A program made the translations under genes and the position numbers. DNA of 64,000 nucleotides from Zea mays (Eukaryota > Streptophyta > Magnoliopsida > Poales > Poaceae). Location: NCBI RefSeq assembly GCF_902167145.1, contig NC_050099.1:13654434-13718433 (forward strand), written 5' to 3'. Under the pieces are notes generated by a model. It ran no database searches. It was not told the origin of the DNA and worked only from the letters and a program-made list of their open reading frames with translations. Numbering within the stretch: the first letter of the stretch is position 1; the number at the start of each line of letters is the position of its first letter. Below, one piece after another: positions 28,401 to 39,200 of the stretch.

Positions 28401-28677
28401 ATAGACAATTATATCCCATATTGCATAATTGACTAACAGATAACAAATTATATCCAAGAGACTCAACTAAAAACACATTAGATATAGAGTGATCATTTGA
28501 TATTGCAATTTTGCCTAAACCTTTCACCTTGCCTTGATTCCCATCACCGAATATAATTGAATCTTGGGAATCCTTGTTCTTGACGTAGGAGGTAAACATC
28601 TTCTTCTCCCCCGTCATGTGGTTTGTGCATCCGCTGTCGATAATCCAGCTTGACCCCCCGGATGCATAAACCTGCAA
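25471..28677 (-). pseudogene. Sirevirus pol interrupted by one in-frame stop
   Basis: The first part (28677-27898) holds protease IIDSGCTNHM, the integrase zinc finger LWHRRLAHVG with CAACQAGK, and the first integrase aspartate (HMDLFGP). A TAA at 27898-27900 interrupts the frame between the first and second catalytic aspartates. The second part (27897-25471) continues in the same frame with [20 protein letters not shown], reverse transcriptase ([10 protein letters not shown]) and RNase H ([10 protein letters not shown]) and ends at TAA. Apart from the stop it is intact, so the copy looks recent but disabled for its own integrase. Pol starts without an obvious ATG, one frame ahead of gag. Confidence 0.92.
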
Positions 28678-28684
28678 GGCAAAT

Positions 28685-31084
28685 TTAGGCTTGGGTCTTA
28701 GGTACCCAACTCTTGTTGGGTCCTACAAGGTTAGTCACAATTGTCTTAGGGACCCAAATGCAAGTTTTATCACCCTTGCATTTTGCCCCTAATTTCCTAG
28801 CAACTATCTTCCTATCCTTTCTACAAATAGCAAAGGAAGCGTTTAAAGCATGATAAATTATAGAGGGTCCATTCATAACTTTCCTAGGAACATGAACAAT
28901 ATTCTTTCTAGGCACATGATGAATGTTTTTCCTAGGCATATCTCTACCATGCATATAGGAAGAACTGGAAGTAAACATAGCATAAGAATCACAGGCATGT
29001 GCATCAAAAGCATTATAAGCATTACAACTCCTATGAGACTGTCTTCTATCATTGTACATAAAAGCATGGTTCTTTTTAGTACTACTTGCCATAGGAGCCT
29101 TCCCTTTCTCCTTGGCGGAGATGGGAGCCTTATGGTTTGTTAAGTTCTTGGCTTCCCTCTTGAAGCCAAGTCCATCCTTAATTGAGGGGTGTCTACCAAT
29201 CGTGTAGGCATCCCTTGCAAATTTTAACTTATCAAATTCGCTCTTGCTAGTCTTAAGTTGAGCATTAAGACTAGCCAATTCATCATTAAGTTTGGAAATT
29301 GAAACTAGGTGTTCACTACAAGCCTCAATGTCAAAATCTTTACACCTATTGCAAGTTGCAACAATTTCTACACAAGATGTTGATTTACTAGCTATTTCTA
29401 ACTTAGCATTCAAATCATCATTAATGCTCCTTAAGTTAGAAATTGTCTCATGGCAAGAAGATAATTCACAGAAAAGCATTTCATTTCTTTTAACTTCTAG
29501 AGCATGAGATTTTTGTGCTTCTACAAATTTGTCATGTTCTTCATACAACAAATCCTCTTGCTTTTCTAAAGGCCTATTCTTATCATTCAAGGCATCAATC
29601 AATTCATTAATTTTATCTACCTTGGTTCTATCTAGCCCCTTAAATAAACATGAATAATCTATTTCATCCTCATCACTAGATTCGTCCTCACTTGAGGAAG
29701 CATAAGTAGAGTTTCGAGTACATACCTTCTTCTCCCTTGCCATAAGGCATGTGTGACGCTCGTTGGGGAAGAGGGATGACTTGTTGAAGGCGGTGGCGGC
29801 GAGTCCTTCATTGTCGGAGTCGGAAGAGGAGCAATCCGAATCCCACTCCTTGCCTAGATGCGCCTCGCCCTTTGCCTTCTTATAGTTCTTCTTCTTCTCC
29901 CTCTTGTTCCCTTGATCCTGATCACTATCATTGTCGGGACAGTTAGCAATAAAATGACCAAGCTTACCACATTTGAAGCATGAGCGCTTCCCCTTTGTCT
30001 TGGTCTTGCTTGGCTGCCCCTTGCGACCTTTTAGCGCCGTCTTGAATCTCTTGATGATGAGAGCCATCTCTTCATCATTAAGTCCGGCCGCCTCAATTTG
30101 TGCCACCTTGCTAGGTAACGTCTCCTTGCTTCTTGTTGCCTTGAGAGCAAGAGGTTGAGGCTCATTGATTGGACCATTCAATGCGTCGTCCACATATCTT
30201 GCTTCCTTGATCATCATTCGCCCGCTCACGAACTTTCCAAGTATCTCTTCGGGCGTCATCTTGGTGTACCTAGGATTCTCACGAATATTGTTTACAAGAT
30301 GAGGATCAAGAACAGTAAAAGACCTTAGCATTAGGCGGACGACGTCGTGGTCCGTCCATCGCGTGCTTCCATAGCTTCTTATCTTGTTGACAAGGGTCTT
30401 GAGCCGGTTGTACGTTTGGGTTGGCTCTTCTCCCCTTATCATAGCGAATCTCCCGAGTTCGCCTTCCACCAATTCCATCTTGGTGAGCATGGTGACATCA
30501 TTCCCTTCATGAGAGATCTTGAGGGTGTCCCAAATTTGCTTGGCGTTATCCAAGCCGCTCACTTTGTGGTATTCATCCCTGCACAAGGAAGCTAGAAGAA
30601 CAGTAGTAGCTTGTGCATTTTTATGAATTTGCTCATTGATAAACATGGGACTATCACTACTATCAAAATGCATTCCACTCTCTACTATCTCCCATATGCT
30701 AGGATGGAGAGAGAACAAGTGACTACGCATTTTGTGACTCCAAAATCCGTAGTCCTCTCCATCAAAATGAGGGGGTTTACCAAGTGGAATGGATAATAAA
30801 TGAGCATTTGTACTTTGCGGAATACGAGAGTAGTCAAAAGAAAAGTTTGAATTAACCGGTTTCCTTCTCTCGTAGTCGTTGTCGTCGTTGTCCTTTTGGG
30901 AAGAAGTGGACTCATCACTATCGTCGTAGTAGACGATCTCCTTGATGCGTCTTGTCTTCTTCTTCTTCCCATCTTTGCGTCTGTGGCCCGAGCCCGAGTC
31001 GGTAGGCTTGTCATCCTTCGGCTCGTTGACGAAGGACTCCTTCTCCTTGTCGTTGATCACGATTCCCTTCCCCTTAGGATCCAT
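28685..31084 (-). CDS. Sirevirus gag polyprotein
   Basis: A complete 799-codon gag begins MDPKGKGIV a few bases after the primer site. Features by approximate residue: charged N-terminus rich in K/D/S (1-75), gag core around FDGEDYGFWSHKMRSHL (110-330), a CCHC zinc knuckle CFKCGKLGHFIANC (about 368), an acidic serine-rich stretch, then a long alpha-helical extension with repeated leucine/lysine/serine and further cysteines. The length well beyond the zinc knuckle is usual for Sirevirus gag. It ends with TAA just before pol, which continues in the +1 frame. Confidence 0.93.
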   Translation of the reverse strand: MDPKGKGIVINDKEKESFVNEPKDDKPTDSGSGHRRKDGKKKKTRRIKEIVYYDDSDESTSSQKDNDDNDYERRKPVNSNFSFDYSRIPQSTNAHLLSIPLGKPPHFDGEDYGFWSHKMRSHLFSLHPSIWEIVESGMHFDSSDSPMFINEQIHKNAQATTVLLASLCRDEYHKVSGLDNAKQIWDTLKISHEGNDVTMLTKMELVEGELGRFAMIRGEEPTQTYNRLKTLVNKIRSYGSTRWTDHDVVRLMLRSFTVLDPHLVNNIRENPRYTKMTPEEILGKFVSGRMMIKEARYVDDALNGPINEPQPLALKATRSKETLPSKVAQIEAAGLNDEEMALIIKRFKTALKGRKGQPSKTKTKGKRSCFKCGKLGHFIANCPDNDSDQDQGNKREKKKNYKKAKGEAHLGKEWDSDCSSSDSDNEGLAATAFNKSSLFPNERHTCLMAREKKVCTRNSTYASSSEDESSDEDEIDYSCLFKGLDRTKVDKINELIDALNDKNRPLEKQEDLLYEEHDKFVEAQKSHALEVKRNEMLFCELSSCHETISNLRSINDDLNAKLEIASKSTSCVEIVATCNRCKDFDIEACSEHLVSISKLNDELASLNAQLKTSKSEFDKLKFARDAYTIGRHPSIKDGLGFKREAKNLTNHKAPISAKEKGKAPMASSTKKNHAFMYNDRRQSHRSCNAYNAFDAHACDSYAMFTSSSSYMHGRDMPRKNIHHVPRKNIVHVPRKVMNGPSIIYHALNASFAICRKDRKIVARKLGAKCKGDKTCIWVPKTIVTNLVGPNKSWVPKTQA

Positions 31085-31134
31085 CTCTTCGGGCGGTTAG
31101 TCCCTTTCTTGAAGAGAACGGCTCCGATACCAAT

Positions 31135-32366
31135 TGAGAGCACCTAGAGGGGGGGGTGAATAGGTGATCCTGTACAAACTTAAAACTTAAGCCACAAAAC
31201 TTGGTTAAGTGTTAGCACAATAATCACCAAGTGGCTAGAGAGAAGTCTTAGCAAAACACAATAACCACAAGAGAACAATCACAGAGATGACACAGTGGTT
31301 TATCCCGTGGTTCGGTCAAGACCAACGCTTGCCTACTCCACGTTGTGGCGTCCCAACGGACGAGGGTTGCAATCAACCCCTCTCAAGCGGTCCAAAGACC
31401 CACTTGAATACCACAGTGTTTTGCTTGCTTTACTATATCCCGTTTGTGAGGAATCTCCACACTTTGGAGCCTCTCGCCCTTACACTTAGATGATCACAAA
31501 GAAACACGGAGTAAGGAATGGATGAGCAACGCACACAAGACTCAAAAATCAGAGCAACAACACACACACAAGTCGCAACAAGAGCTCGCAACACAACCCA
31601 ATGAGTTTACAACTCAACTAGAGCTCTAGATGCTATCACAAAGAAACAAATGCGTGGAATTGAAGTCTCGGTGCTTAGGATTGCTTTTGAGTATGCTTGG
31701 TGTTCTCCTCCATGCGCCTAGGGGTCCCTTTTATAGCCCCAAGGCAGCTAGGAGCCGTTGAGAGCAATCTAGGAAGGCAATCCTTGCCTTCTGTCGTCTG
31801 GCGCACCGGACAGTCCGGTGCACACCGGACACTGTCCGGTGCCCGATTTCTTTCCTTAACTGGCGCAGTCGACCGTTGGCAGCCAGAGAGCCGTTGGCGC
31901 ACCAGACAGTCCGGTGCCCCCTTCTAGCCGTTGGCTTGGCCACGTGTCCCGCGCAGATCGCGCGGCCGACCGTTGGCCCGGCCGACCGTTGGCTCACCGG
32001 ACAGTCCGGTGCACACCGGACAGTCCAGTGAATTATAGCCGTATGTCGCCGGTGAATTCCCGAGAGCGACCAGTTCGCTCGAGCCAGCCTGGCGCACCGG
32101 ACACTGTCCGGTGCACCACCGGACAGTCCGGTGCTCCCAGACTGAGCAGACTTTGTCTGAACAAAGCCATCTCATTTCCAATTCGATTTTTCCTGTTTCC
32201 AGCACTTAGACACAATATATTAGTCTCTAAAACAATGTACTAAGTCTGAGAAACATACCTTTATCCTTGATTTGTACTTTGTTCACCATTTTACACTTAG
32301 GCACTTGTGTTAGACACTAAATCACCAAAATACTTAGAAATGGCCCAAGGGCACATTTCCCTTTCA
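31135..32366 (-). repeat. 5' LTR of Sirevirus
   Basis: On the minus strand it starts TGAAAGGGAAATGTGCCC and ends AGGTGCTCTCA. A TATAAAAG box lies at 31728-31735. CACCGGACAGTCCGGTG palindromes lie between about 31800 and 32135. Confidence 0.95.
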
Positions 32367-32371
32367 CATAT

Positions 32372-32711
32372 GTGATGACAATCAACTAGTCTAAGTCATG
32401 GATTTTTAACATTTCTCTCTCTCCAACTTTGAACTCTATTTTTGCTCAAACTAGCTTCAAACGTGTGATTTTGTGAACCTAAGCTTTCCAACTTTTTTAG
32501 GTGTGCCAAATAGGTACTAGGGGTGTATGTAACTTATCCAAAGTGTAAAACTATGTGTTCTCTATATTTTCCAACATTTACCCCTATATAGTTGGTTTTG
32601 AATTGTTTCTGACTTTGAACTGAGTTCAGTGGACTTATGCACATGTGAATCAAAGACTAGGTAGACTAGTTAGTCCATAAGGTTATGATGGTCGTAAAGC
32701 ACCAAAATTAA
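32372..32711. other. Intergenic sequence, unclassified
   Basis: The continuation of the DNA interrupted by the Sirevirus. It is AT-rich with no coding signal and no recognisable ends. Confidence 0.35.
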
Positions 32712-32714
32712 TTA

Positions 32715-33680
32715 GGCCCCGTTTGTTTCATTGAAATTGAATTTCATTTTAGTAATCATAATTTAGACACAAATTAATTAAGTTAATATATTTATATATG
32801 TAATATATTTGTATATTATCCTAAATCATATGAGAGAGATAGTTATACACTACACTTATGCTATAGAGAAGCAAGTAGAAGGGTGTGCTATAAGTTGTAC
32901 ATTAGAAAAGTAGCATGTAAATCTATAGAATCAATTTCCATCTCTCACCCCATGAATTTGAGATAGGCTTATATATAAACTGATACACCCAGCCCAGGTG
33001 GGGTTGGCCGGGGCCCAACAAGTTAGGGTTGCCCGAAGCCCAACATTTCATTAAGCACACCCAACTCAGGGAAAGGCCCAATCGCCCCAAAAGACTAGTC
33101 CAATGAGGGAAGGGTGGCTCTCCCTTTTAAAGTGGCTTCCTCCTCTCAAGTTAAGCAAGGTGGGATAATTCTGAGGCTCACACGGTCACCGTCCGACTAT
33201 AATTGGGCCAACTGGGCCAATTGCGTCTTTGCCAACGGGTAATAGTGGAGGATGTCCTCATCATTCCCACCTTCTTAAAATGGGCCCTAGCTCCGATACC
33301 AGATGATACACCCAGCCCAGGTGGGGTTGGCCGAGGCCCAACAAGTTAGGGTTGCCCGGAGCCCAACAGTTTATTAAGCACACCCAACTCAGGGAAAGTT
33401 CTAATCGCCCCAAAATACTAGTCCAATGAGGGAAGGGTGGTTCTCCCTTTTAAAGTGGCTTCCTCCTCCTAAGTTAAGCAAGGTGGGATAATTCTGAGGC
33501 TCACCGCTCACACGGTCACCGTCCGACTACAATTGGGCCAATTACGTCTTTGCCAACGGGTAATAGTGGAGGATGTCCTCATCATAAATTTTGGAAAGTC
33601 GAGGAATGTCACATTCTAAAAAATAGCCTACTCTATTAGTTGATTCCAATTCCTCAAAATGAAGGTAAACAAACATGACC
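32715..33680. mobile_element. PIF/Harbinger-like MITE split by a small LTR element
   Basis: Ends GGCCCCGTTTGTTTC and (reverse complement) GGTCATGTTTGTTTAC, flanked by TTA on both sides (32712-32714 and 33681-33683), the usual duplication of this superfamily. Without the nested LTR element it is about 357 bp. Confidence 0.7.
32981..33584 (-). mobile_element. Minimal LTR element (TRIM-like) with 40-bp interior
   Basis: Two direct repeats of 283 bp (32981-33263) and 281 bp (33304-33584), both TGATACACCC...CCTCATCA, enclose only 40 bases. On the minus strand the interior begins with primer site TGGTATCGGAGC (33291-33302) and ends with a purine-rich tract (33264-33280). The flanks TAAAC and TAAAT match at four of five bases. 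It lies inside a Harbinger-like MITE. It has no coding capacity and must have used proteins from another element. The repeats differ by about a dozen substitutions and two small indels, so it is older than the large complete elements here. Confidence 0.85.
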
Positions 33681-33684
33681 TTAG

Positions 33685-34556
33685 AGAAAATGGTTGAGGC
33701 CATTTCCCTTTCACAAACTCTCATGGACACCACCGGTATTTTGGACCATATTTGCACTACTTAGCTTGATTTTGCAAACTTTTGATAAAACCTTTTTAAA
33801 TTCTGTTGCAATTGGCCTAAGGTATAAGAATATAATTTTTAAAAGAATTTCTAAGTTTGAAAGTTTTCCCCTCTTTTTAAATGCTTTTTGTTTGGCCAAA
33901 TAAAAGCTCCCCTAAATAGGTTCTCCCCTTTGGCATAAATAGTTTTTCTCCTCTTAGCTGTCAAGAGGGTTTTCACAAATGCAAACAATGCCAATTTGGA
34001 AGATTATAAGTTTTTAAAAACAGGGTGGTGGTGCGGTACTTTTCCTTTGGCTTATTATTTTCTTCCCTTTGGCATTAAGTGCCAAAAAACGAAGAAATCT
34101 GAGGCCTTTAACAAGAAATATATGAATTTAAGTACATGAGTTGGACAAAGGATATTTGATACCGATGGAGATGCAGTGGAATCATGGCCTTTTGCCTTCA
34201 ACTCCATTTCCCTTTCAATCTAAGACTAAGTATTGAAATACATTTGGAAGCACATTAGTCTTACTTTTGGCACAAGAAGAATAAGAAATATGCATTTATA
34301 CCAAATGAAAGAGACATGCCATGATCAAAGGCATATAAATAAGCAATGTGTGCAATATTTCAATCAAGGTTCCGAGAATCTAAGACATTTAGTTCATTCA
34401 TAAGCTCATAGAATCTCTTTTCATCTAAGGGCTTGGTGAATATATCGGCTAACTGTTTGTGGGTGCTAACATGATCAATTATGATATCTCCCTTTGTGAG
34501 TGGTTTATGGTTTAGGAAAGGACCTTCCCATCTTAATGACCCTAGTGGATTTACAT
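33685..34556 (-). mobile_element. Degraded Sirevirus 3' region
   Basis: The minus strand at 34490-34360 encodes [20 protein letters not shown] and [10 protein letters not shown], the C-terminal end of Sirevirus pol. Downstream lie several G-rich tracts (cccctttggcat-type at about 33930 and 34070) and gccatttccctttca at 33700-33714, which matches the LTR start. Nothing is intact. Confidence 0.7.
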
Positions 34557-34918
34557 GCATGTTATACATAATATCTATGAAGCTCATCGACATAGGATCT
34601 TAGGATTTCATTTCCCTCAATGTCTTTCAATCTGAATAACCCTGGTGGATTTGAGGCTACAACTAGGAAAGGACCTTCCCATTTTGTCTAAAGCTTGCCT
34701 GTTGTGCCAGGGTTGACTACTCCCCAAAGCACGAGATGTCCTGACATTATATTCTTAAAATATACATTTCTGTCTTGCCATTTTCTGATTTTGGCTTGGT
34801 ATTTGCCAATCTGCTCAATTGTCTTGAGTATGATTTCTTCTATTATGTGTTTATAAATTTTCTCACTAGTTGCATCTTCAGTTGCAACAATAATAACCCT
34901 TATTGATCTTGTCTTCAC
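34557..34918 (-). pseudogene. Ty3/gypsy integrase C-terminal fragment
   Basis: The minus strand reads KYQAKIRKWQDRNVYFKNI, GHLVLWGVVNPG, a stop, then KWEGPFLVVASNPPGLFRL, KDIEGNEILRSYVDELHRYYV and stop. This is the end of a gypsy polyprotein. A second partial copy of the KWEGPF section lies at 34500-34560, so the piece is rearranged. Confidence 0.7.
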
Positions 34919-34943
34919 TTCCTCCGGGGAAAATGTTTCATCT

Positions 34944-36214
34944 TGAAAGAGAAATGTGCCCTTGGGCCATTTCTATAAATGTTTTTGGTGATTAGATGCT
35001 CAACACATATTGTTTTGTGCTAAGTGTAAAAAGATGCAAATGGAAATGCAAGGTATGATTCTAGACTGGGTAAATTGTTTTTGATACTAACATATTCTAC
35101 TAAGTGCTATGAACCTTGTCAAATCAAAAGAGATTGGATTTGAAAAGTTTGGCTATGCCCAGCCAAACTTGCACCAGCCTGCAGTGCACTGGATTGTCCG
35201 GTGTGCATCGGACAGTGTCCCGTGCTCAGGCTGGCGCCCCGGCGAACTGGCTGCTCTCGGGAACACAGCACACCACAACTATAATTCACCGGACTGTCCG
35301 GTGTGCACCGGACTGTACGATGAGTCAGTCGCGCCCACGCCAACGGTCGGCCGCGCGATCAGCGGGCGACACGTGGACTTCACCAATGATCGGAAGGTCA
35401 CACCAGACTGTCCGGTGTGCCACGAGGGTCGTGGCTGCAACGTTCGGCTTCGCTAGAAAAGTAAGGAAACCGCACACTGTTCACTGTCCGGTGCACCCAC
35501 GGACAGAAGGCAACTATGGCCTTCCAAATGGAGCTCAAGCGGCTCCTAGCTGCCTTAGGGCTATAAAAGGGACCCCTAAGTGCATGGAACAGGACACCAA
35601 GCACCCCTTGAACATCCTAAGACGCCGAGACTTCACATTCACACATCTGGTTCACTGTGATAGAGATTCGAGCACTTGCCTGAGTTGTAACTCCGCTGTG
35701 CTGCTTTCGTGTGCTCATTCTTGTCTTGTGTGCGTGTTGGTGCTGCAACTCTCGCTCTTATGTGTGTTGCTATTCCCTCCTTACTCATGTGCTCATTCGC
35801 GATCTTTTGTGTAAGGTGTGAGAGACTCTAAAGTGTGCATATTCCTCACAAAGGGATATTGTTGAGATAAAGAGAACCGTGGTATTCAAGTTGATATTTT
35901 GAATCACTTGAAAGGGGTTGAGGGCAACCCTCGTCCGTTGGGATGCCACAACGTGGAGTAGGCAAGTATTCTACTTGACCGAACCACAGGATAAAAATCA
36001 CTGTGTCACTTATCTTTATTCTTGTGCGATTATCTCTATCTCCATTTACTTCACTTGTATAATTGCTCTAAGTTTAATACTCATAATGTGGAGAGCAATT
36101 AAGTGAAGAAGTTTACTCTGCTTGTACTTCTCTCTTGAACTTGGACTTAGCTTTCACTAATCTAATATTAGTCCAAGTTTGTGTTGTTAAGCTATTTGTT
36201 ACAGGATCACCTAT
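34944..36214 (+). repeat. Sirevirus-type LTR, interrupted at its 3' end
   Basis: Starts TGAAAGAGAAATGTGCCCTT, has palindromes such as CACCGGACTGTCCGGTGTGC (about 35288-35305) and a TATAAAAG box (35562-35569), and runs to AGGATCACCTAT at 36214, where the intact family continues with a short end. The large-LTR element starting at 36215 interrupts it there. No gag or pol follows, so it was probably a solo LTR. Confidence 0.75.
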
Positions 36215-39200
36215 TGCGACACTATAAAAATCATTGAATAAAAATAATACATTTAGTTATTAATGATATTTATGGTAATTAATTTTCTTTTAAGTGTTTA
36301 TTATTTATTTGCCTTTGGAATGATTTTTGATTTCTCATAATTGATTTTGGATATCGAATAGCATTTCATGTTAAGTAAAAATCCAAATAAATAATATAAT
36401 AAGTACTAGCCCAAAAATAATTATTTTATTTATAAATAATTTTGGGTTAATTATTATGAATTTTAGGATTATTTAAATATGTATTTTGAAATTAGAAAAA
36501 AACAAAACCTAACTAACCCTAACCCTAAATGGCCCCTTAGGCCCATTAGCCAAGCAGCCACCCCTTCCCTAACCCTAGCCACCACTCCCCTGGCTCCTCC
36601 CTGGCCGCCACCACATCCTCCCTCTCCCTCCCTATTCTCTCTCATCGCTTCTCTCCCCTGCTCTCTCTCGGCCGCCAGCAGAGCTGCGCCCCTGCACGCG
36701 AGTAGCAGCCGCGCCCTGCCCCGCGCCACCTACACCGAGCGCCCCGCCCGCGGAGCCGAGCGACTTGAGCTGCCAGGAACTCGCCAAGGCCGCCCGAAGC
36801 ACCAAGCCCCGACGCCCAGCGCCATGCCCAGAGCGGACGCTCGCCGCCCCGCACCGATCGACCCCGCGCGCACCCGACATCGAGACTCCCCGCGACCCGC
36901 CCGCTCCAGCCGCCAGGACCGCGTGCCACCCCGCGCGCAGCTCCCCACGCCTGCGCAGCCGCGACGCCCGGGACACCGTGCCCCTGCAGCTTCCCCGACG
37001 TCCGCGCCAAGACACCCTGCCAAGGACCGAAGGCCAACCGACGAACCCCGCGCCGTCCGTGCGTTATTGGAACTTCAATGCGTCCGTTCCTCTCCCTCCC
37101 CCATTACTCCCTCTCCTCCATGAACGCCATCAACATCCATGAAGACTCGACCTTTCCTCTCCCTCCCTATTCTCTATAAATTGGACACCGGACCTCTCTC
37201 TCCATTCCATCCCGCCTCCCTGCCTCGCTCTCACACGCTCCTCTTCATTGCTCGCTTGTTTGCGTGTGTGTGTTCACGCCATCGTGCCACTCGCCGTGTG
37301 ACTGGAGGTCCCTGCTCCTTCCCCGTCGCCGGCGAAGACGAACACAAGTCACTGCGTCCCCTTCGATGGATCCCTGCCCAGAACGCTGTCCGCCGCAGTG
37401 AAACCGACCCAGTCTCTAGTCCGTTGTCTCCTTTGCCGTGGACGCCAAGAACCGGAGGTAGAAGATAATTGATTTCTGTTTTGGTCCCTAAATTTTGTAA
37501 ATATGGCGCTCACCGACCGCCGTCGACGCAACTGCGCAGCACCCCGGCTGGACCATACATCACTTCGCCGTGCTCGGACCGCCCGTGGAACTCGCCGGAC
37601 CGTCCGCCTGCACCTTGCCCTCGCCACGTTCGTGCCCTGCTTGCCGAAGCGATGCCACCTGTCGTGCCAAACCTTCGCCTAGACGCGCGCCCAAGCCCCG
37701 TCCGCCGTTCGTCGTAAGGTTGAAGGCAACCCAAATATTTTATTAACTCCAAAATCACAGTTTGAATTAATTCATGAATTTGGTAATTACTTGTGTTTTG
37801 GAATATTGTGATTTGGAATTCATATGTGTAAATGATTGATTTTAAGTATATGTGCGATGAATTAGTGAATTGTAGTAGACATGATATTGGTTTACGACTT
37901 CTTTAGTGATGAAAACACTCGATAAGTAACATCTTAGTTAATTTTGTTTAAGACGAATTGGAGAATTTATCCAAAAGTTTATATACCTAAGTTCATGTAA
38001 ACCCACTAAATAGATAATAAAAGCTTCTCTTAACATATATTAGTAAGTGGTATAGAATCCATAACAATACAAATATTATAGTATAGATAGTGGTTTAATG
38101 TATTATTAGATGTTTTGATCTCTGATTATTAATGACATTTTCCTTTTAGAAAGAAAAGATAAAACTAAAATGAAGATCACAATTCATAGTATAAATAACT
38201 AAGTAATAATTAGTTTATTTCTATAGAATTGGTTAAGTCATTACACCTAGGCCACATATGTTTAGTCAGATAAAAATATATTTCACTAGTCATGATAAAT
38301 GTATTCATAAGTATGGCACTAAATTACGTAGAATTAGTAAAATATTTATGTATGTAGTAATAACCATGAATATGTTATTAAAAGTCTCATTTAGTAATTT
38401 ACAATTAAATCTTAGTATATTAATGTTAGAAGAATTAAATAAACAATTTTTAGTTATACATATAAATTCTATTTAGAAAAGAAAGGAGAAAAACCGAAAT
38501 AGTAGAATTTATAATAATGTTAAAATGACTTAATTAGGCGCTCATACTTTTCTAATAAAGAAATTGATAGTATGTTGATAAATATAGGTTTCTAACTAAA
38601 GAAGTAGATAATTTGTTTCTAATTTTAAAAATGTCCTTTTTAATAGATATCATATTTAACAAGGTTCGTTATAGATGTTTAAGTATAACCGTATTATATA
38701 GAAACTTAAAAGAATACGTAGACATATGTTTCTTAATAAAAATAGAAGATAAATATATGTCCAATTAATAGATTATTTATAAGAAGGGCCATTGCTTTTA
38801 TAAACTAAAATGATAGATTATACATAATTTCCTTTCTAATGAATTAGATCATTTGTTCCTACAATAGAATTAAAGATAATTAATAGATTAATTATCCTTT
38901 ATCATAATGTATTAATCAAACCTATAGTCAATTTGTTCTTAATTAGATTCATGGCGTGATTAATGATTTCATAAAATTTAGTCCACATTATATACGAATC
39001 ACTTAGCTTTTTCTAAAGGATAAAATAAAGTAATAAGAGTTTAAGTTGTTTTATAACTTAAAATGTTAATTTATATTAACTTCGAATACAATAATATAGG
39101 CTATGTGTTTTCTAGTAAAAATAAAAGATAATTACTTGTTCATTACCTTTTGCATGAAAATCCACTTAAGGGCATATAACCTAGTTTTCCCTAAAATAAG

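Larger units (their letters stand above)
23427..32366 (-). mobile_element. Complete Opie/Ji-type Sirevirus (copia superfamily)
   Basis: 8.9-kb element with LTRs of 1,258 bp (23427-24684) and 1,232 bp (31135-32366), ends TG...CA and target duplication CATAT (23422-23426 and 32367-32371). The minus strand carries primer site TGGTATCGGAGC (31121-31132), gag (31084-28685), pol (28677-25471) with one stop, several G-rich polypurine tracts between pol and the 3' LTR, and LTR palindromes of the CACCGGAC-GTCCGGTG type, all Sirevirus features. The LTRs differ by about 11 transitions, a 21-bp repeat unit and a G-run length. Confidence 0.97.

Noticed and set aside
36479..37720. Several long overlapping open frames on both strands
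   Set aside because: They lie in a GC-rich part of an LTR; the matching frames in the second LTR (44160-45360) are shifted or shortened, and no domain is recognisable.
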